From: a virus
IMG/VR virus record: IMGVR_UViG_3300025133_000581
Span: 1 to 24,346 of that record
Length of the DNA stretch: 24,346 nt
Strand: one strand, 5' to 3'
This document shows, one piece after another, positions 13,092-21,038 of this stretch. Both the position numbers and the translations under genes were made by a program. Under the pieces are notes generated by a model. The model did no database searches. It was not told the origin of the DNA and saw only the letters and a list, made by a program, of their open reading frames with translations. The stretch's first letter is position 1; each line of letters opens with the position of its first letter.

Positions 13092-13844
13092 ATGATTATT
13101 TCAAAAGAAACAAAAGAAAGAATCAAAGAACACGCTTTAAAAAACCAAAGCGAAGAATGCTGCGGTCTGATAGTGCAAACAAAAGAAAAATTCGACCTCG
13201 AAACCTTTGAGTGCAGGAATTCTGCCGAAAACAAGCAAACCTTTTTTTCGTTAAACCCAAAAGATTATCTTAAGGCGTCCTTACGTGGCGAAATAAAAGC
13301 CGTCTACCACTCTCATATTTCTGACAACGAAGAATTCAGCGTAGGAGACAAAGAAAACAGCAAAAAACACCAAGTGGACTATGTTTTATATAACATAAAA
13401 AACGATTCGTTTCATCTTTACGAACATAAAAAAAACGGAGTAAGCAACCTGTCTAAAAAGTTTAAGTGGGGCGTAGCAGACTGCATAATGTTAGTTGTAG
13501 ATTATTTAGAAGAAAAAGGAATAAAAATAAAAAACGACATACTCACTGTGGGAAAATATAACTCAAGAGACTCTCATTGGCCCGAGAGATTTCCTAATTT
13601 AATAGAAGACGTGCTAAACGTTAATAATAAGTTTAAAAAAATAAACAAAAACAGCATGCAAGAAGGAGACGTGTTATGCTTTTCTATATTCAAGTCAAGT
13701 TTTTCGCCTCTTTACGACCACTGGGCTGTTTTGGTAGGAGACAACCAAATCTACCATCACCCAGTTAATAGACACCCAACGGTCGAAGACTTGGGTAAAT
13801 TTTATAGATCCAAACTAATAGACGTATATAGGTATTCAAAATGA
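13092..13844 (+). CDS. K: tail assembly protein gpK family: JAMM peptidase plus NlpC/P60
   Basis: This is a two-domain enzyme of 250 aa with the same architecture as lambda gpK. The N-terminal JAB/MPN domain has a complete JAMM zinc-metalloprotease motif: a conserved Glu in SEECCGL (E21/E22), then HSH (H73, H75), S83 and D86 spaced as HxHx7SxxD. The C-terminal NlpC/P60 domain has catalytic Cys C131 (WGVADCIMLVVDYL), His H210 (YDHWAVLVGD) and a further polar His at 222-223. In lambda-like phages this protein is needed for tail-tip assembly and may cut peptidoglycan crosslinks during entry. The start is ATG 13092, four bases after the L stop; the end overlaps gpI by ATGA. Both active sites look intact. 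Confidence 0.93.
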   Translation: MIISKETKERIKEHALKNQSEECCGLIVQTKEKFDLETFECRNSAENKQTFFSLNPKDYLKASLRGEIKAVYHSHISDNEEFSVGDKENSKKHQVDYVLYNIKNDSFHLYEHKKNGVSNLSKKFKWGVADCIMLVVDYLEEKGIKIKNDILTVGKYNSRDSHWPERFPNLIEDVLNVNNKFKKINKNSMQEGDVLCFSIFKSSFSPLYDHWAVLVGDNQIYHHPVNRHPTVEDLGKFYRSKLIDVYRYSK

Positions 13845-14770
13845 ACAGCAGCTTAGTAAACATAAAACTTCACGGAGCTCTCGGCAAACAGGTAGGCAGG
13901 GAATCTTGGAAAATGGCAGTTTCTTCAATAGGAGAGGCTATGAGAGCCATAGAAAGTCAAAGTAAAAAACTTTACAAAAGCTTAATCAAAAACGACAAGC
14001 AAAACATAAAATATAGAGTCTTGATAAACGAAAAAGATTTTTTGTACGACAAAGAAAAAGATATAAACACAAAAGAAGGAATGCAATCTTCCGAGCTTAT
14101 TAGAGAGTTTAAAAATTTAGAAAGCATTGACATTGTACCAGTGATTGAGGGTGCCGATAGTAAAGACGTATTTGCTATAATTATTGGGATCGTTTTAATA
14201 GTCTTGGGAATTTTCACTTACGGAACTAGTGCACAAATGGGAATGGCTCTCATTGCTGGGGGTTTAGGCTTAGTAGCAGCAGGCGTTGCTAACCTGCTCA
14301 CCCCCATGCCCGAATTTGGAGATTTTCGAGAAATAGAAGGCGGAGGGCGCGCGTCTTATCTCTTTTCTGGGCCGGTAAATACGGTAAGAGAGGGCGGTCC
14401 GGTCTTTATTGGGTACGGAAGATTAATGGTCGGCAGTCAGGTTATTCAGTCAAGTGTAGATACCTACGATGTTGAGTCAGGAAGAGAGAAAAATACAAGC
14501 AAACTTACCCAAAAAGATCACTGGGGAAAAGAAAACTACGGCTTAGACTATCGCGATAAAATCAGAAATAAAAGCGAAGCAACTGGGGGTGGTATTCACT
14601 TTGGAACACTTCAAGGCATGATGAGCAAAAGAGCTATCGAGCATAATGAACAATCTTCCGAAGCGGACCAGTGCGCTCCTCAAAAAGACGTAGATACCTT
14701 ACCACCTACTATTGTAGTCCCAGACGGACGCGGGGGATTTGAACCGGTTCCGAAAAAGGATTTTACCTAA
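13841..14770 (+). CDS. I: tail assembly protein gpI family
   Basis: The protein has the lambda gpI layout. An N-terminal ubiquitin-like region (VNIKLHGALGKQVGR, then a strand/helix part to about residue 95) is followed by a strongly hydrophobic Gly-rich stretch (about residues 109-155: FAIIIGIVLIVLGIF, then AGGLGLVAAGVANLLTP) and a conserved tail (SYLFSGPVNTVREGGPVFIGYGRLMVGSQVI). The hydrophobic part could insert in a membrane or stay buried in the tail tip. The C-terminal ~75 residues, from GREKNTSK on, are a polar extension absent from short family members as I remember them. It overlaps gpK by ATGA and ends 18 bp before gpJ. The last bases and the gap are a 24-bp copy of a piece of gpJ (see the repeat at 14763). 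Confidence 0.88.
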   Translation: MNSSLVNIKLHGALGKQVGRESWKMAVSSIGEAMRAIESQSKKLYKSLIKNDKQNIKYRVLINEKDFLYDKEKDINTKEGMQSSELIREFKNLESIDIVPVIEGADSKDVFAIIIGIVLIVLGIFTYGTSAQMGMALIAGGLGLVAAGVANLLTPMPEFGDFREIEGGGRASYLFSGPVNTVREGGPVFIGYGRLMVGSQVIQSSVDTYDVESGREKNTSKLTQKDHWGKENYGLDYRDKIRNKSEATGGGIHFGTLQGMMSKRAIEHNEQSSEADQCAPQKDVDTLPPTIVVPDGRGGFEPVPKKDFT

Positions 14771-14786
14771 CGATAAAAACTTAAAA
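14763..14786 (+). repeat. 24-bp exact direct repeat, copy 1 (end of I and I-J gap)
   Basis: The 24 bases here are identical to 15176-15199. The copy begins TTACCTAACGATAAAAAC, includes the TAA stop of the gpI-like gene (14768-14770) and runs to two bases before the J start codon at 14789. The second copy lies inside J and is translated in frame as LPNDKNLK. An exact 24-base match at 413 bp distance is not expected by chance. Confidence 0.85.
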
Positions 14787-14788
14787 TT

Positions 14789-17700
14789 ATGAGTAAAGGA
14801 GAAGTAGAAGCAAGAACGCCTATTTTAGACGAGGTAGGGGTGTCTCATGCAAAAGATGAAAAAACACTTTATACTTCTTTATCTACTCTGGACGTTGGCG
14901 ATTTGTTGTCAGAAGGAGAAATAGAAGGGCTGGTAAAAGGCGAACATCATTTTGCTGGAAACGCTGGGGAAATCGGATATCAAACCTATGAATTCAAACC
15001 CTACACCGCTTTAGACAAAGACGGGTCGTGTAGCGAAAAACTAGGGTATTTAAGATCTATTTTCTGGAACGAAACTCCAGTAGTAGATAAAAACGGATTT
15101 TACAACTTTCAAGAAGTAAACGTAGAGTGGACAGAAGGAACACCGCAAGGAAAACTTCCCGCGCTGAACCCTAACTTACCTAACGATAAAAACTTAAAAG
15201 GTGAAGAGGGGTTTGAGCTTACTCTATTCAGAAGCATAGGAGAAAGACTATTCGGCCCAAGCATAGAGCTCGGAGAAGGAAAAACCCCGGGATACTATCA
15301 CGGCGGCGACGGAGCCCCTATTTGGTTAGGAAACGGCGCCCGGAACTCTCCCATTATCCTAGGGGACATTGATAGAAACGCAAAAATATACACTGTATCG
15401 AACAAAGAGTGCGTGGCCGTAAGAGTGAATATAAAAGTCACAAAGCTTTTAGAAAGTATAGTAGACGATCAAAAAGACAATATTAAAGTGATCGACGGCG
15501 ACGAAGACAGTAGAGGGTTTTTTGCGCAACCAGATGGCACTGCGAAGAAAGGCAGGCAGCAGGAGTACGGCGGTGGCGACATGCGAGCTCGCAAAATTAA
15601 ATATCAAATTTACGTCCGTCCGACGTTCGACACGAAAAATTTCAAAGGAAAACAAGGGGGCTCTCGTACGGACAATTCTGACGAAGACCTTTTTATTCCT
15701 TGGCCAAAAAAACCAGTCGTAGAAGATGAAATTTTCGGCAGAATAGAAGAGCCTTATATAAGAAGCACAGAAATAGCCCTTAGTAACAGCGAGAGAGACG
15801 GTGCTCGCAAAGACTATTTTCTGGGATGGGAAATTAAAATAGTAAGACTTACCCCAGACTCGTTTCATACTTTTTTAAAAAATGATAGCTACGTAGATTC
15901 AATCGTTGAGGTTTACGATTCTAAGCTTAGGTACCCTTACTGCGCAATGGTTTACTCAAGGTATAGCGCCGAATTCTTTTCGCGAATACCATCAAGACAC
16001 TATGACACCAAACTGTTAAAAGTAAAAATCCCCAATAACTACAAGCCTTTATTAAGAAAGTACGATGAGTCTTCAGGCTTTTGGGACGGGTGCTTCAAAG
16101 CTGAAAAAGAATGGACAAATAACCCAGCTTGGTGTTTTTATGACCTTCTTACTAATAATAGATACGGACTGGGTGACTATATAGATTCTAGATTCGTTGA
16201 CAAGTGGACGCTATACGACATAGCTAAATACTGTGATGTCTTGGTCTCTGACGGAAAAGGAGGGTTAGAGCCTAGGTTCACCTTAAATCATATTATTACA
16301 TCAAGAGAAGAGGCTTATAAAGTCGTTAACGACTTAGCTTCCGCGTTTAGATCCATCGCTTATTATGCTTTTGGAAATATATATGTCTCTCAAGATAGAC
16401 CCAAGGACCCAATCTATCATTTTAATACTTCTAACGCAATAGACGGAATATTTAGCTATACATCTTCTGCGAAAAAAGCCAGACACACTGTGGCAATAGT
16501 AAGATACTCCGACAAAAATAACTTATATAAACCTGCAATTTCATACACAGAAGACCAAGCTGGCATACAAAGATACGGAATAAGAGAAGTAGAGACTTCT
16601 GCTATTGGCTGCACGAGCAAAGCGCAAGCTAAAAGATTTGGAGAATGGATACTAAAAAGTGAAATACTGGAAACGGAATCAATATCATTTTCCGCAGGCC
16701 AAGAAGGAATGTACATAAGGCCCGGCGATGTAATTAGCGTATACGACGAGTTTAGAAACGACAAAAAAATGGCAGGGAGAACCCTTCAGGTTCAAAAGCT
16801 TGGCTCTGGAATCATACCGTCCGGAGCTATTCCCTCTTACATAAACCCGCCGCTTCCCAGCATCCACCCGGAAACCAACGATTATTACGTAACAGGAAAC
16901 TCTATTATAATCGATAAAGCTATTGATTTCACCGCTGATAAAGAATATAAACTGGATATTTTAACCCCAGCTGGCTATCTCGAACCAACACAGATAACCC
17001 CGTCCGATTGCGAAGAAACCGTAACCATTACAGAGTTAACGGAATTTGATTATATTAAGGAAAAATCTTCCTCCACAAGGCTAGACTTTATCAATAATAA
17101 ATGGACCGAGGGGGGATACTTTTCATTCCTTAACAGGATTAATCCTACAGAAGCAATTACCTACCCAGAGTCTCGCGGCGATTTTGCTGAGCTTACCGCG
17201 GGCGGAGACGGCCATTCTTTCATCAACGAGCATACAATTACAGTTGATTCTTCTAGATCTCAGATAGAATTTTTGTTTCGGCCGATACAAAGTTATCTAC
17301 CACATCCTACAAAAGAAATTGTTTCGAAATGGGCAGTTATGCAAAGATTTGAAGTCAGCTACGTAGCAGACGGCAAAACTTACTACCTGCCCCTTGGGGA
17401 CACGGGAGACCCTGACGGAACTGATCAGGCGGTTATAGACGAAACCGCTACCAGCACAGCCAAACTTTTCCAGTTTAAAGAAGTATCCGACGAGGATTAT
17501 GACAAAGGGAAATTTGTCGACTTTAGTTATTACATGGGATCAAAATATTTGCCTGCAGTCGAGACCCCCAGCAACCCGCAGGGTACAGATCGGTATTCAG
17601 ATCAACACACAGGCGGTACAAACGTGTTCCACGGCGAATTCAGAAACGTCGACTCGCCGCCATACGGAAGAACTCACGGAGATATTTTCAAATGTTTAGA

Positions 17701-19330
17701 ATGGTACAAGGCAAACGGCAGCGCAGATGAGAGCACCGCGGCAACAAGAGAGCTGGAATTCGTTAACAAGCACATTAAAGAAGGTCCGACGACCAACGAA
17801 ACATTCAACTCCGGACCACTCAGGGAAGATAACCGTATAGCGAACAAATTTATAGCTTTCGAAAAGCCCGCCGGAATAACTTCCTTAACAATAAAAGTTT
17901 TCTCACCTATTAACGGAACATCAACCTCCAAAAACGAGAACCCACTCGGCATATCCTTGGAAGCTCTTAAGGAGGAGAATAAGAAGACAGCTTATAACGC
18001 TGTATTTAATGCATATAAAATAGGCTTAAAAAGAACTCACCTATGGGCAAAGACGACCGAAAAAAGCACAGTTGAAAACGTAACCGTAAAATCCACCAAC
18101 ACAGATAAATCCCTAACTTCTGCCGACGTCCCTGAGATCAGAAGAAGCCAAATTCAAACTATTTATTTTAGCGGTTTCCAAGCAGTAACTCATACAGGTA
18201 ATTTTAGTTCGGATTACTCTATCGGCGGAAGCGGTATAGTAACTCAAATTTTCACTGATACACAAACGCAGAAGCAATTAGATTTCGACAACTATGTAAT
18301 AACAGGTTATAACGCAGCTTCGGTAATAGGAGAACTATCAGACGATGAAAACGAGTATTCTTCAGATTATGAAAACATAAGCGGCGCAGACCTAGTATGG
18401 TCTATAGAACCAAGAACAAATGACATGACTCTGAATAGGGACTATACCCTTGACCCAGAGTTCGCGTCTGGCCATGCGCAACAATATAAGGTAATTAACA
18501 TAAACGAGAACGAAAGCAAATACGATATAACCGCGCTTGAACATACACCTATAAAATACGATAACCTAGGAGAAGATGACCCGGGAGAAGAGGAATCTGA
18601 TACCGTACCGGGAGGACCCCCAGAGAACCCCTCGATGGAACAAGATTCAACAGAAAACCCGAACCCGGGAGTTAAAGGAGCATGCTGTGTTGAGGATACA
18701 AGACTGCAGACAAGACAATGCTATAACGACGAGACGAAAGATAACTGCGATAGCCTTGCTGACGACATATACGTTTCTAAATTCTACGCCGATGAAAAAT
18801 GCGCGGACATAGACTGTAAGTCGCCTACAGAGCCTACAGAAATTGAAGTCAAACCAAATCTCCCAAAAGAGGAAGATGACGAACTAGAGACGAATTTTAT
18901 AAACTTGAACTTCAAAATAGCTGCGGATTTTACCTCTATTTCTCATTTTAAAGGAGAAGATACTAATAAATATAAACTTAAAATGTTTACAGATGAAGAA
19001 GCGTACAACAAGAATCTTATGGGAGTACAAGGAGCGAGCAAGGAAGTTGCACTGGGAAAATATTACGATCACCTAGGTTGCATTAATCTATCCCCAAGCT
19101 GCTCAGACCTAAACGATGAAAGCGATGATTGCTACACTGAACAATATGGGAAAAAGGTGACTCAATATGGTAGTAATTTCGTAATATGTAAAACGGCAGT
19201 CTTCGAAGGTCCGACGACCAACGATAGTTTCAAGTCGCTAACAGACGATGAATGTTCAAAAGCTAAAAATAAATCGAAAAACAAAGTAGATGTTGGAGAA
19301 AAGCCAATCGTGCCAAGCGATCAATTGTAG
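14789..19330 (+). CDS. J: tail tip / host-specificity protein, gpJ family, 1513 aa
   Basis: The N-terminus has the J hallmark LSTLDVGDLLSEGEIEGLVKG (about residues 31-51). The core (about 450-680) matches the tail-tip J domain: TSREEAYKVVNDLASAFRSI, FGNIYVSQDRP, VRYSDKNNLY and FSAGQEGMYIRPGDVISVYD. A long segment (about 720-1200) looks inserted before the closing core piece LVWSIEP...YKVININENESKYDITALE near residue 1240. After an acidic/Pro linker (GEDDPGEEES...) comes a Cys-rich unit (1297-1343: GACC, C, C, C, C; see 18677). Such proteins sit at the tail tip and bind the host receptor. FN3-like parts, usually at the J C-terminus, appear on a separate downstream gene. No Shine-Dalgarno precedes the start. 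The 562-aa gene follows 15 bp later. Confidence 0.9.
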   Translation: MSKGEVEARTPILDEVGVSHAKDEKTLYTSLSTLDVGDLLSEGEIEGLVKGEHHFAGNAGEIGYQTYEFKPYTALDKDGSCSEKLGYLRSIFWNETPVVDKNGFYNFQEVNVEWTEGTPQGKLPALNPNLPNDKNLKGEEGFELTLFRSIGERLFGPSIELGEGKTPGYYHGGDGAPIWLGNGARNSPIILGDIDRNAKIYTVSNKECVAVRVNIKVTKLLESIVDDQKDNIKVIDGDEDSRGFFAQPDGTAKKGRQQEYGGGDMRARKIKYQIYVRPTFDTKNFKGKQGGSRTDNSDEDLFIPWPKKPVVEDEIFGRIEEPYIRSTEIALSNSERDGARKDYFLGWEIKIVRLTPDSFHTFLKNDSYVDSIVEVYDSKLRYPYCAMVYSRYSAEFFSRIPSRHYDTKLLKVKIPNNYKPLLRKYDESSGFWDGCFKAEKEWTNNPAWCFYDLLTNNRYGLGDYIDSRFVDKWTLYDIAKYCDVLVSDGKGGLEPRFTLNHIITSREEAYKVVNDLASAFRSIAYYAFGNIYVSQDRPKDPIYHFNTSNAIDGIFSYTSSAKKARHTVAIVRYSDKNNLYKPAISYTEDQAGIQRYGIREVETSAIGCTSKAQAKRFGEWILKSEILETESISFSAGQEGMYIRPGDVISVYDEFRNDKKMAGRTLQVQKLGSGIIPSGAIPSYINPPLPSIHPETNDYYVTGNSIIIDKAIDFTADKEYKLDILTPAGYLEPTQITPSDCEETVTITELTEFDYIKEKSSSTRLDFINNKWTEGGYFSFLNRINPTEAITYPESRGDFAELTAGGDGHSFINEHTITVDSSRSQIEFLFRPIQSYLPHPTKEIVSKWAVMQRFEVSYVADGKTYYLPLGDTGDPDGTDQAVIDETATSTAKLFQFKEVSDEDYDKGKFVDFSYYMGSKYLPAVETPSNPQGTDRYSDQHTGGTNVFHGEFRNVDSPPYGRTHGDIFKCLEWYKANGSADESTAATRELEFVNKHIKEGPTTNETFNSGPLREDNRIANKFIAFEKPAGITSLTIKVFSPINGTSTSKNENPLGISLEALKEENKKTAYNAVFNAYKIGLKRTHLWAKTTEKSTVENVTVKSTNTDKSLTSADVPEIRRSQIQTIYFSGFQAVTHTGNFSSDYSIGGSGIVTQIFTDTQTQKQLDFDNYVITGYNAASVIGELSDDENEYSSDYENISGADLVWSIEPRTNDMTLNRDYTLDPEFASGHAQQYKVININENESKYDITALEHTPIKYDNLGEDDPGEEESDTVPGGPPENPSMEQDSTENPNPGVKGACCVEDTRLQTRQCYNDETKDNCDSLADDIYVSKFYADEKCADIDCKSPTEPTEIEVKPNLPKEEDDELETNFINLNFKIAADFTSISHFKGEDTNKYKLKMFTDEEAYNKNLMGVQGASKEVALGKYYDHLGCINLSPSCSDLNDESDDCYTEQYGKKVTQYGSNFVICKTAVFEGPTTNDSFKSLTDDECSKAKNKSKNKVDVGEKPIVPSDQL
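15176..15199 (+). repeat. 24-bp exact direct repeat, copy 2 (inside J)
   Basis: This segment is identical to 14763-14786 and is read in frame in J as LPNDKNLK (codons from 15176). Flanking bases differ on both sides, so the duplicated tract ends sharply. Confidence 0.85.
17780..17799 (+). repeat. 20-bp exact repeat in J, copy 1 (EGPTTN)
   Basis: The bases GAAGGTCCGACGACCAACGA occur here and at 19205-19224. Both encode EGPTTN, followed by E/D, one residue and F (EGPTTNETF versus EGPTTNDSF). The tract lies in the long inserted part of J. Confidence 0.8.
18677..18820 (+). other. Cys-rich GACC-type module in the J C-terminus
   Basis: The module starts GACCVEDTRLQTRQC and continues with NC at about +12 and DEKCADIDCK at the end, giving six cysteines over residues 1299-1343. 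This matches a small recurrent unit (GACC-x-C-x-C-x-C-x-C) that I recall from aquatic phage and bacterial surface proteins. Cys pairs could form disulfides or bind metal on the exposed tip. Confidence 0.6.
19205..19224 (+). repeat. 20-bp exact repeat in J, copy 2 (EGPTTN)
   Basis: Identical to 17780-17799, near the end of J. This suggests that a small peptide unit was copied by recombination within the gene. Confidence 0.8.
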
Positions 19331-19345
19331 CCAAATTAAATACAA

Positions 19346-21034
19346 ATGCCTAATAACACAGATCACACCGTCCCAGCTGATCCCAAGAACATTCCTTGGC
19401 TCGCCGACCCGTCTACTATTGGTACTCTCCCGAGTAAAGAAATTATAGATCAAGCTACCGACACAGACGAGTCGACTCATCGAAGCGATATTGACGACGA
19501 CAGCTGCGGAGATAAACCTTCATGGACAAGAACCGTACCGGTTTATGCTGTTCACGGGCAAGAAGGCCTAGGAGGAAGCAGTTCAGATTTTAATCTAACT
19601 TGGGACTCAAGCGCAAAAGATGACTGTACGGCACCCGCAGAAAAATCCGAGCTGTTCGTAAACATGGGAGACAACACTTCTAAGTTTAAGTGGGATGAAA
19701 GCCTGAAAGAAGATCAGGCTTATTATATAGCTGTTCCAAATGAGCAATACAAGTTATTAATAAAGCATTTTATATACAAGTTTCCAGATTTCTTAAGAGA
19801 CGATAATGGTGCCCCCGTTAATGAAGTAGATAGAGAGGATAATAAATCTTACTCTGACATTAGAAGCATTCTTTTCGAGAAGCTGACATCTAATCCGGGA
19901 AACCCCGAAGGAGTTAAGCCCTACGTACCCGGTTGTGCCTGCACCACCTCCGACGGCACCGAACCAGCCGACGGCAATCACGCACCTGATACAGATGCGA
20001 AACCGTACGCAGACATAAACCTAGCTTTCACAGACGCAATAGTTCCCGGGTCTGAAAAAACCATGGAGTATATCGTTAAGCATAAAGACTTAGCTCAAAT
20101 GAGCTACTGTTATTGCCGTGACACAAAAAACTCCGTTTTTAATTTTAAAATTGCGCCTGTAACCCGCTTCGGCAGCCAAGACGTAAATGAGATCATGCAA
20201 AACCAATTAAAAGCCTTATCTAACTACATAACAGATGGCCAATACGCAGTATTTTACGTTGACTTTTCCCCCGTAGACGCTAAAAACTGTTACGATCAAG
20301 TAGGGTTTAGATATGCTTTTGCATTTAACTTAAAAGACCGCCCAGTCAAGGACCCGTCAAAACAAAATCCGTGTCAAGCAGATCCGTGTTTTGTAGCTAA
20401 GCACGACGACGTACGGGTCTTCGAAAGAGAAGACGCAGAACTCCAAGAAGACTTTGGTTATAACACAGCGCCAAAGCTATACGACGTCCCTCAAAATATA
20501 ATAGAAGAATATTTTATTAGTCCTTATTTGGAGAAAGATCCGAAGAAAGTTCAATACCCGGGAAAAATATACATGCAGTACGATACTGAAGGTAACGATA
20601 TAACAAGTAGAAACGTAACCGACTGCTTATACCTAGCTGGAAGAAAAGTAGACCCGGCGAATAAACACAGAGGTGAAAGAAAGGCCAACTTGACATACCA
20701 TTTTAAACTCGAGCAGCCTATGCTGGGGATAAAAACCTCGAGCAAAAATTTGTATATTGAAAATAATCAGAACGAATTTTTAGACATAACGACACCCCAC
20801 TACACCCAAGAAGAGATTTTAGCAGAGAGTCCGTTAAATACTGACAGTACTTACGGACTATCAACGGTTACTCAAACCTTAGCTCAAGAGAAATGCAATA
20901 AATACAATTCAGTCGTATCACATCAAGACGGTAGCGAAGACTCGAATGAGTATAACGTTCACTTAAACATAAACTTTGATGTTCACACAAAAATAGCGGA
21001 AAACAATACGAGTATATTTGGTACATACCAATAA
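19346..21034 (+). CDS. large hypothetical virion-type protein, 562 aa
   Basis: No family is recognised. The protein is acidic and soluble, without signal peptide or TM segment. The first ~100 residues are Asp/Thr/Ser rich (TDTDESTHRSDIDDDSCGD). A globular part follows from about residue 100, with aromatics (YYIAVPNEQYKLLIKHFIYK). A polar, GC-richer linker (about 192-222: CACTTSDGTEPADGN) leads to a second globular part. Scattered cysteines (CAC, YCYC, CQADPC) recall the cysteine content of the J tail. It lies between J and the J-like FN3 protein with short gaps (15 and 4 bp), so a tail-tip extension or receptor-binding accessory role is likely by position. The start at 19346 has an A-rich leader (AAATTAAATACAA). 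Confidence 0.7.
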   Translation: MPNNTDHTVPADPKNIPWLADPSTIGTLPSKEIIDQATDTDESTHRSDIDDDSCGDKPSWTRTVPVYAVHGQEGLGGSSSDFNLTWDSSAKDDCTAPAEKSELFVNMGDNTSKFKWDESLKEDQAYYIAVPNEQYKLLIKHFIYKFPDFLRDDNGAPVNEVDREDNKSYSDIRSILFEKLTSNPGNPEGVKPYVPGCACTTSDGTEPADGNHAPDTDAKPYADINLAFTDAIVPGSEKTMEYIVKHKDLAQMSYCYCRDTKNSVFNFKIAPVTRFGSQDVNEIMQNQLKALSNYITDGQYAVFYVDFSPVDAKNCYDQVGFRYAFAFNLKDRPVKDPSKQNPCQADPCFVAKHDDVRVFEREDAELQEDFGYNTAPKLYDVPQNIIEEYFISPYLEKDPKKVQYPGKIYMQYDTEGNDITSRNVTDCLYLAGRKVDPANKHRGERKANLTYHFKLEQPMLGIKTSSKNLYIENNQNEFLDITTPHYTQEEILAESPLNTDSTYGLSTVTQTLAQEKCNKYNSVVSHQDGSEDSNEYNVHLNINFDVHTKIAENNTSIFGTYQ

Positions 21035-21038
21035 AAAA

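Noticed and set aside
15449-15868. 139-aa open frame on the - strand inside J
   Set aside because: It overlaps a strongly supported J core region in the opposite direction and has no recognisable domain or leader.
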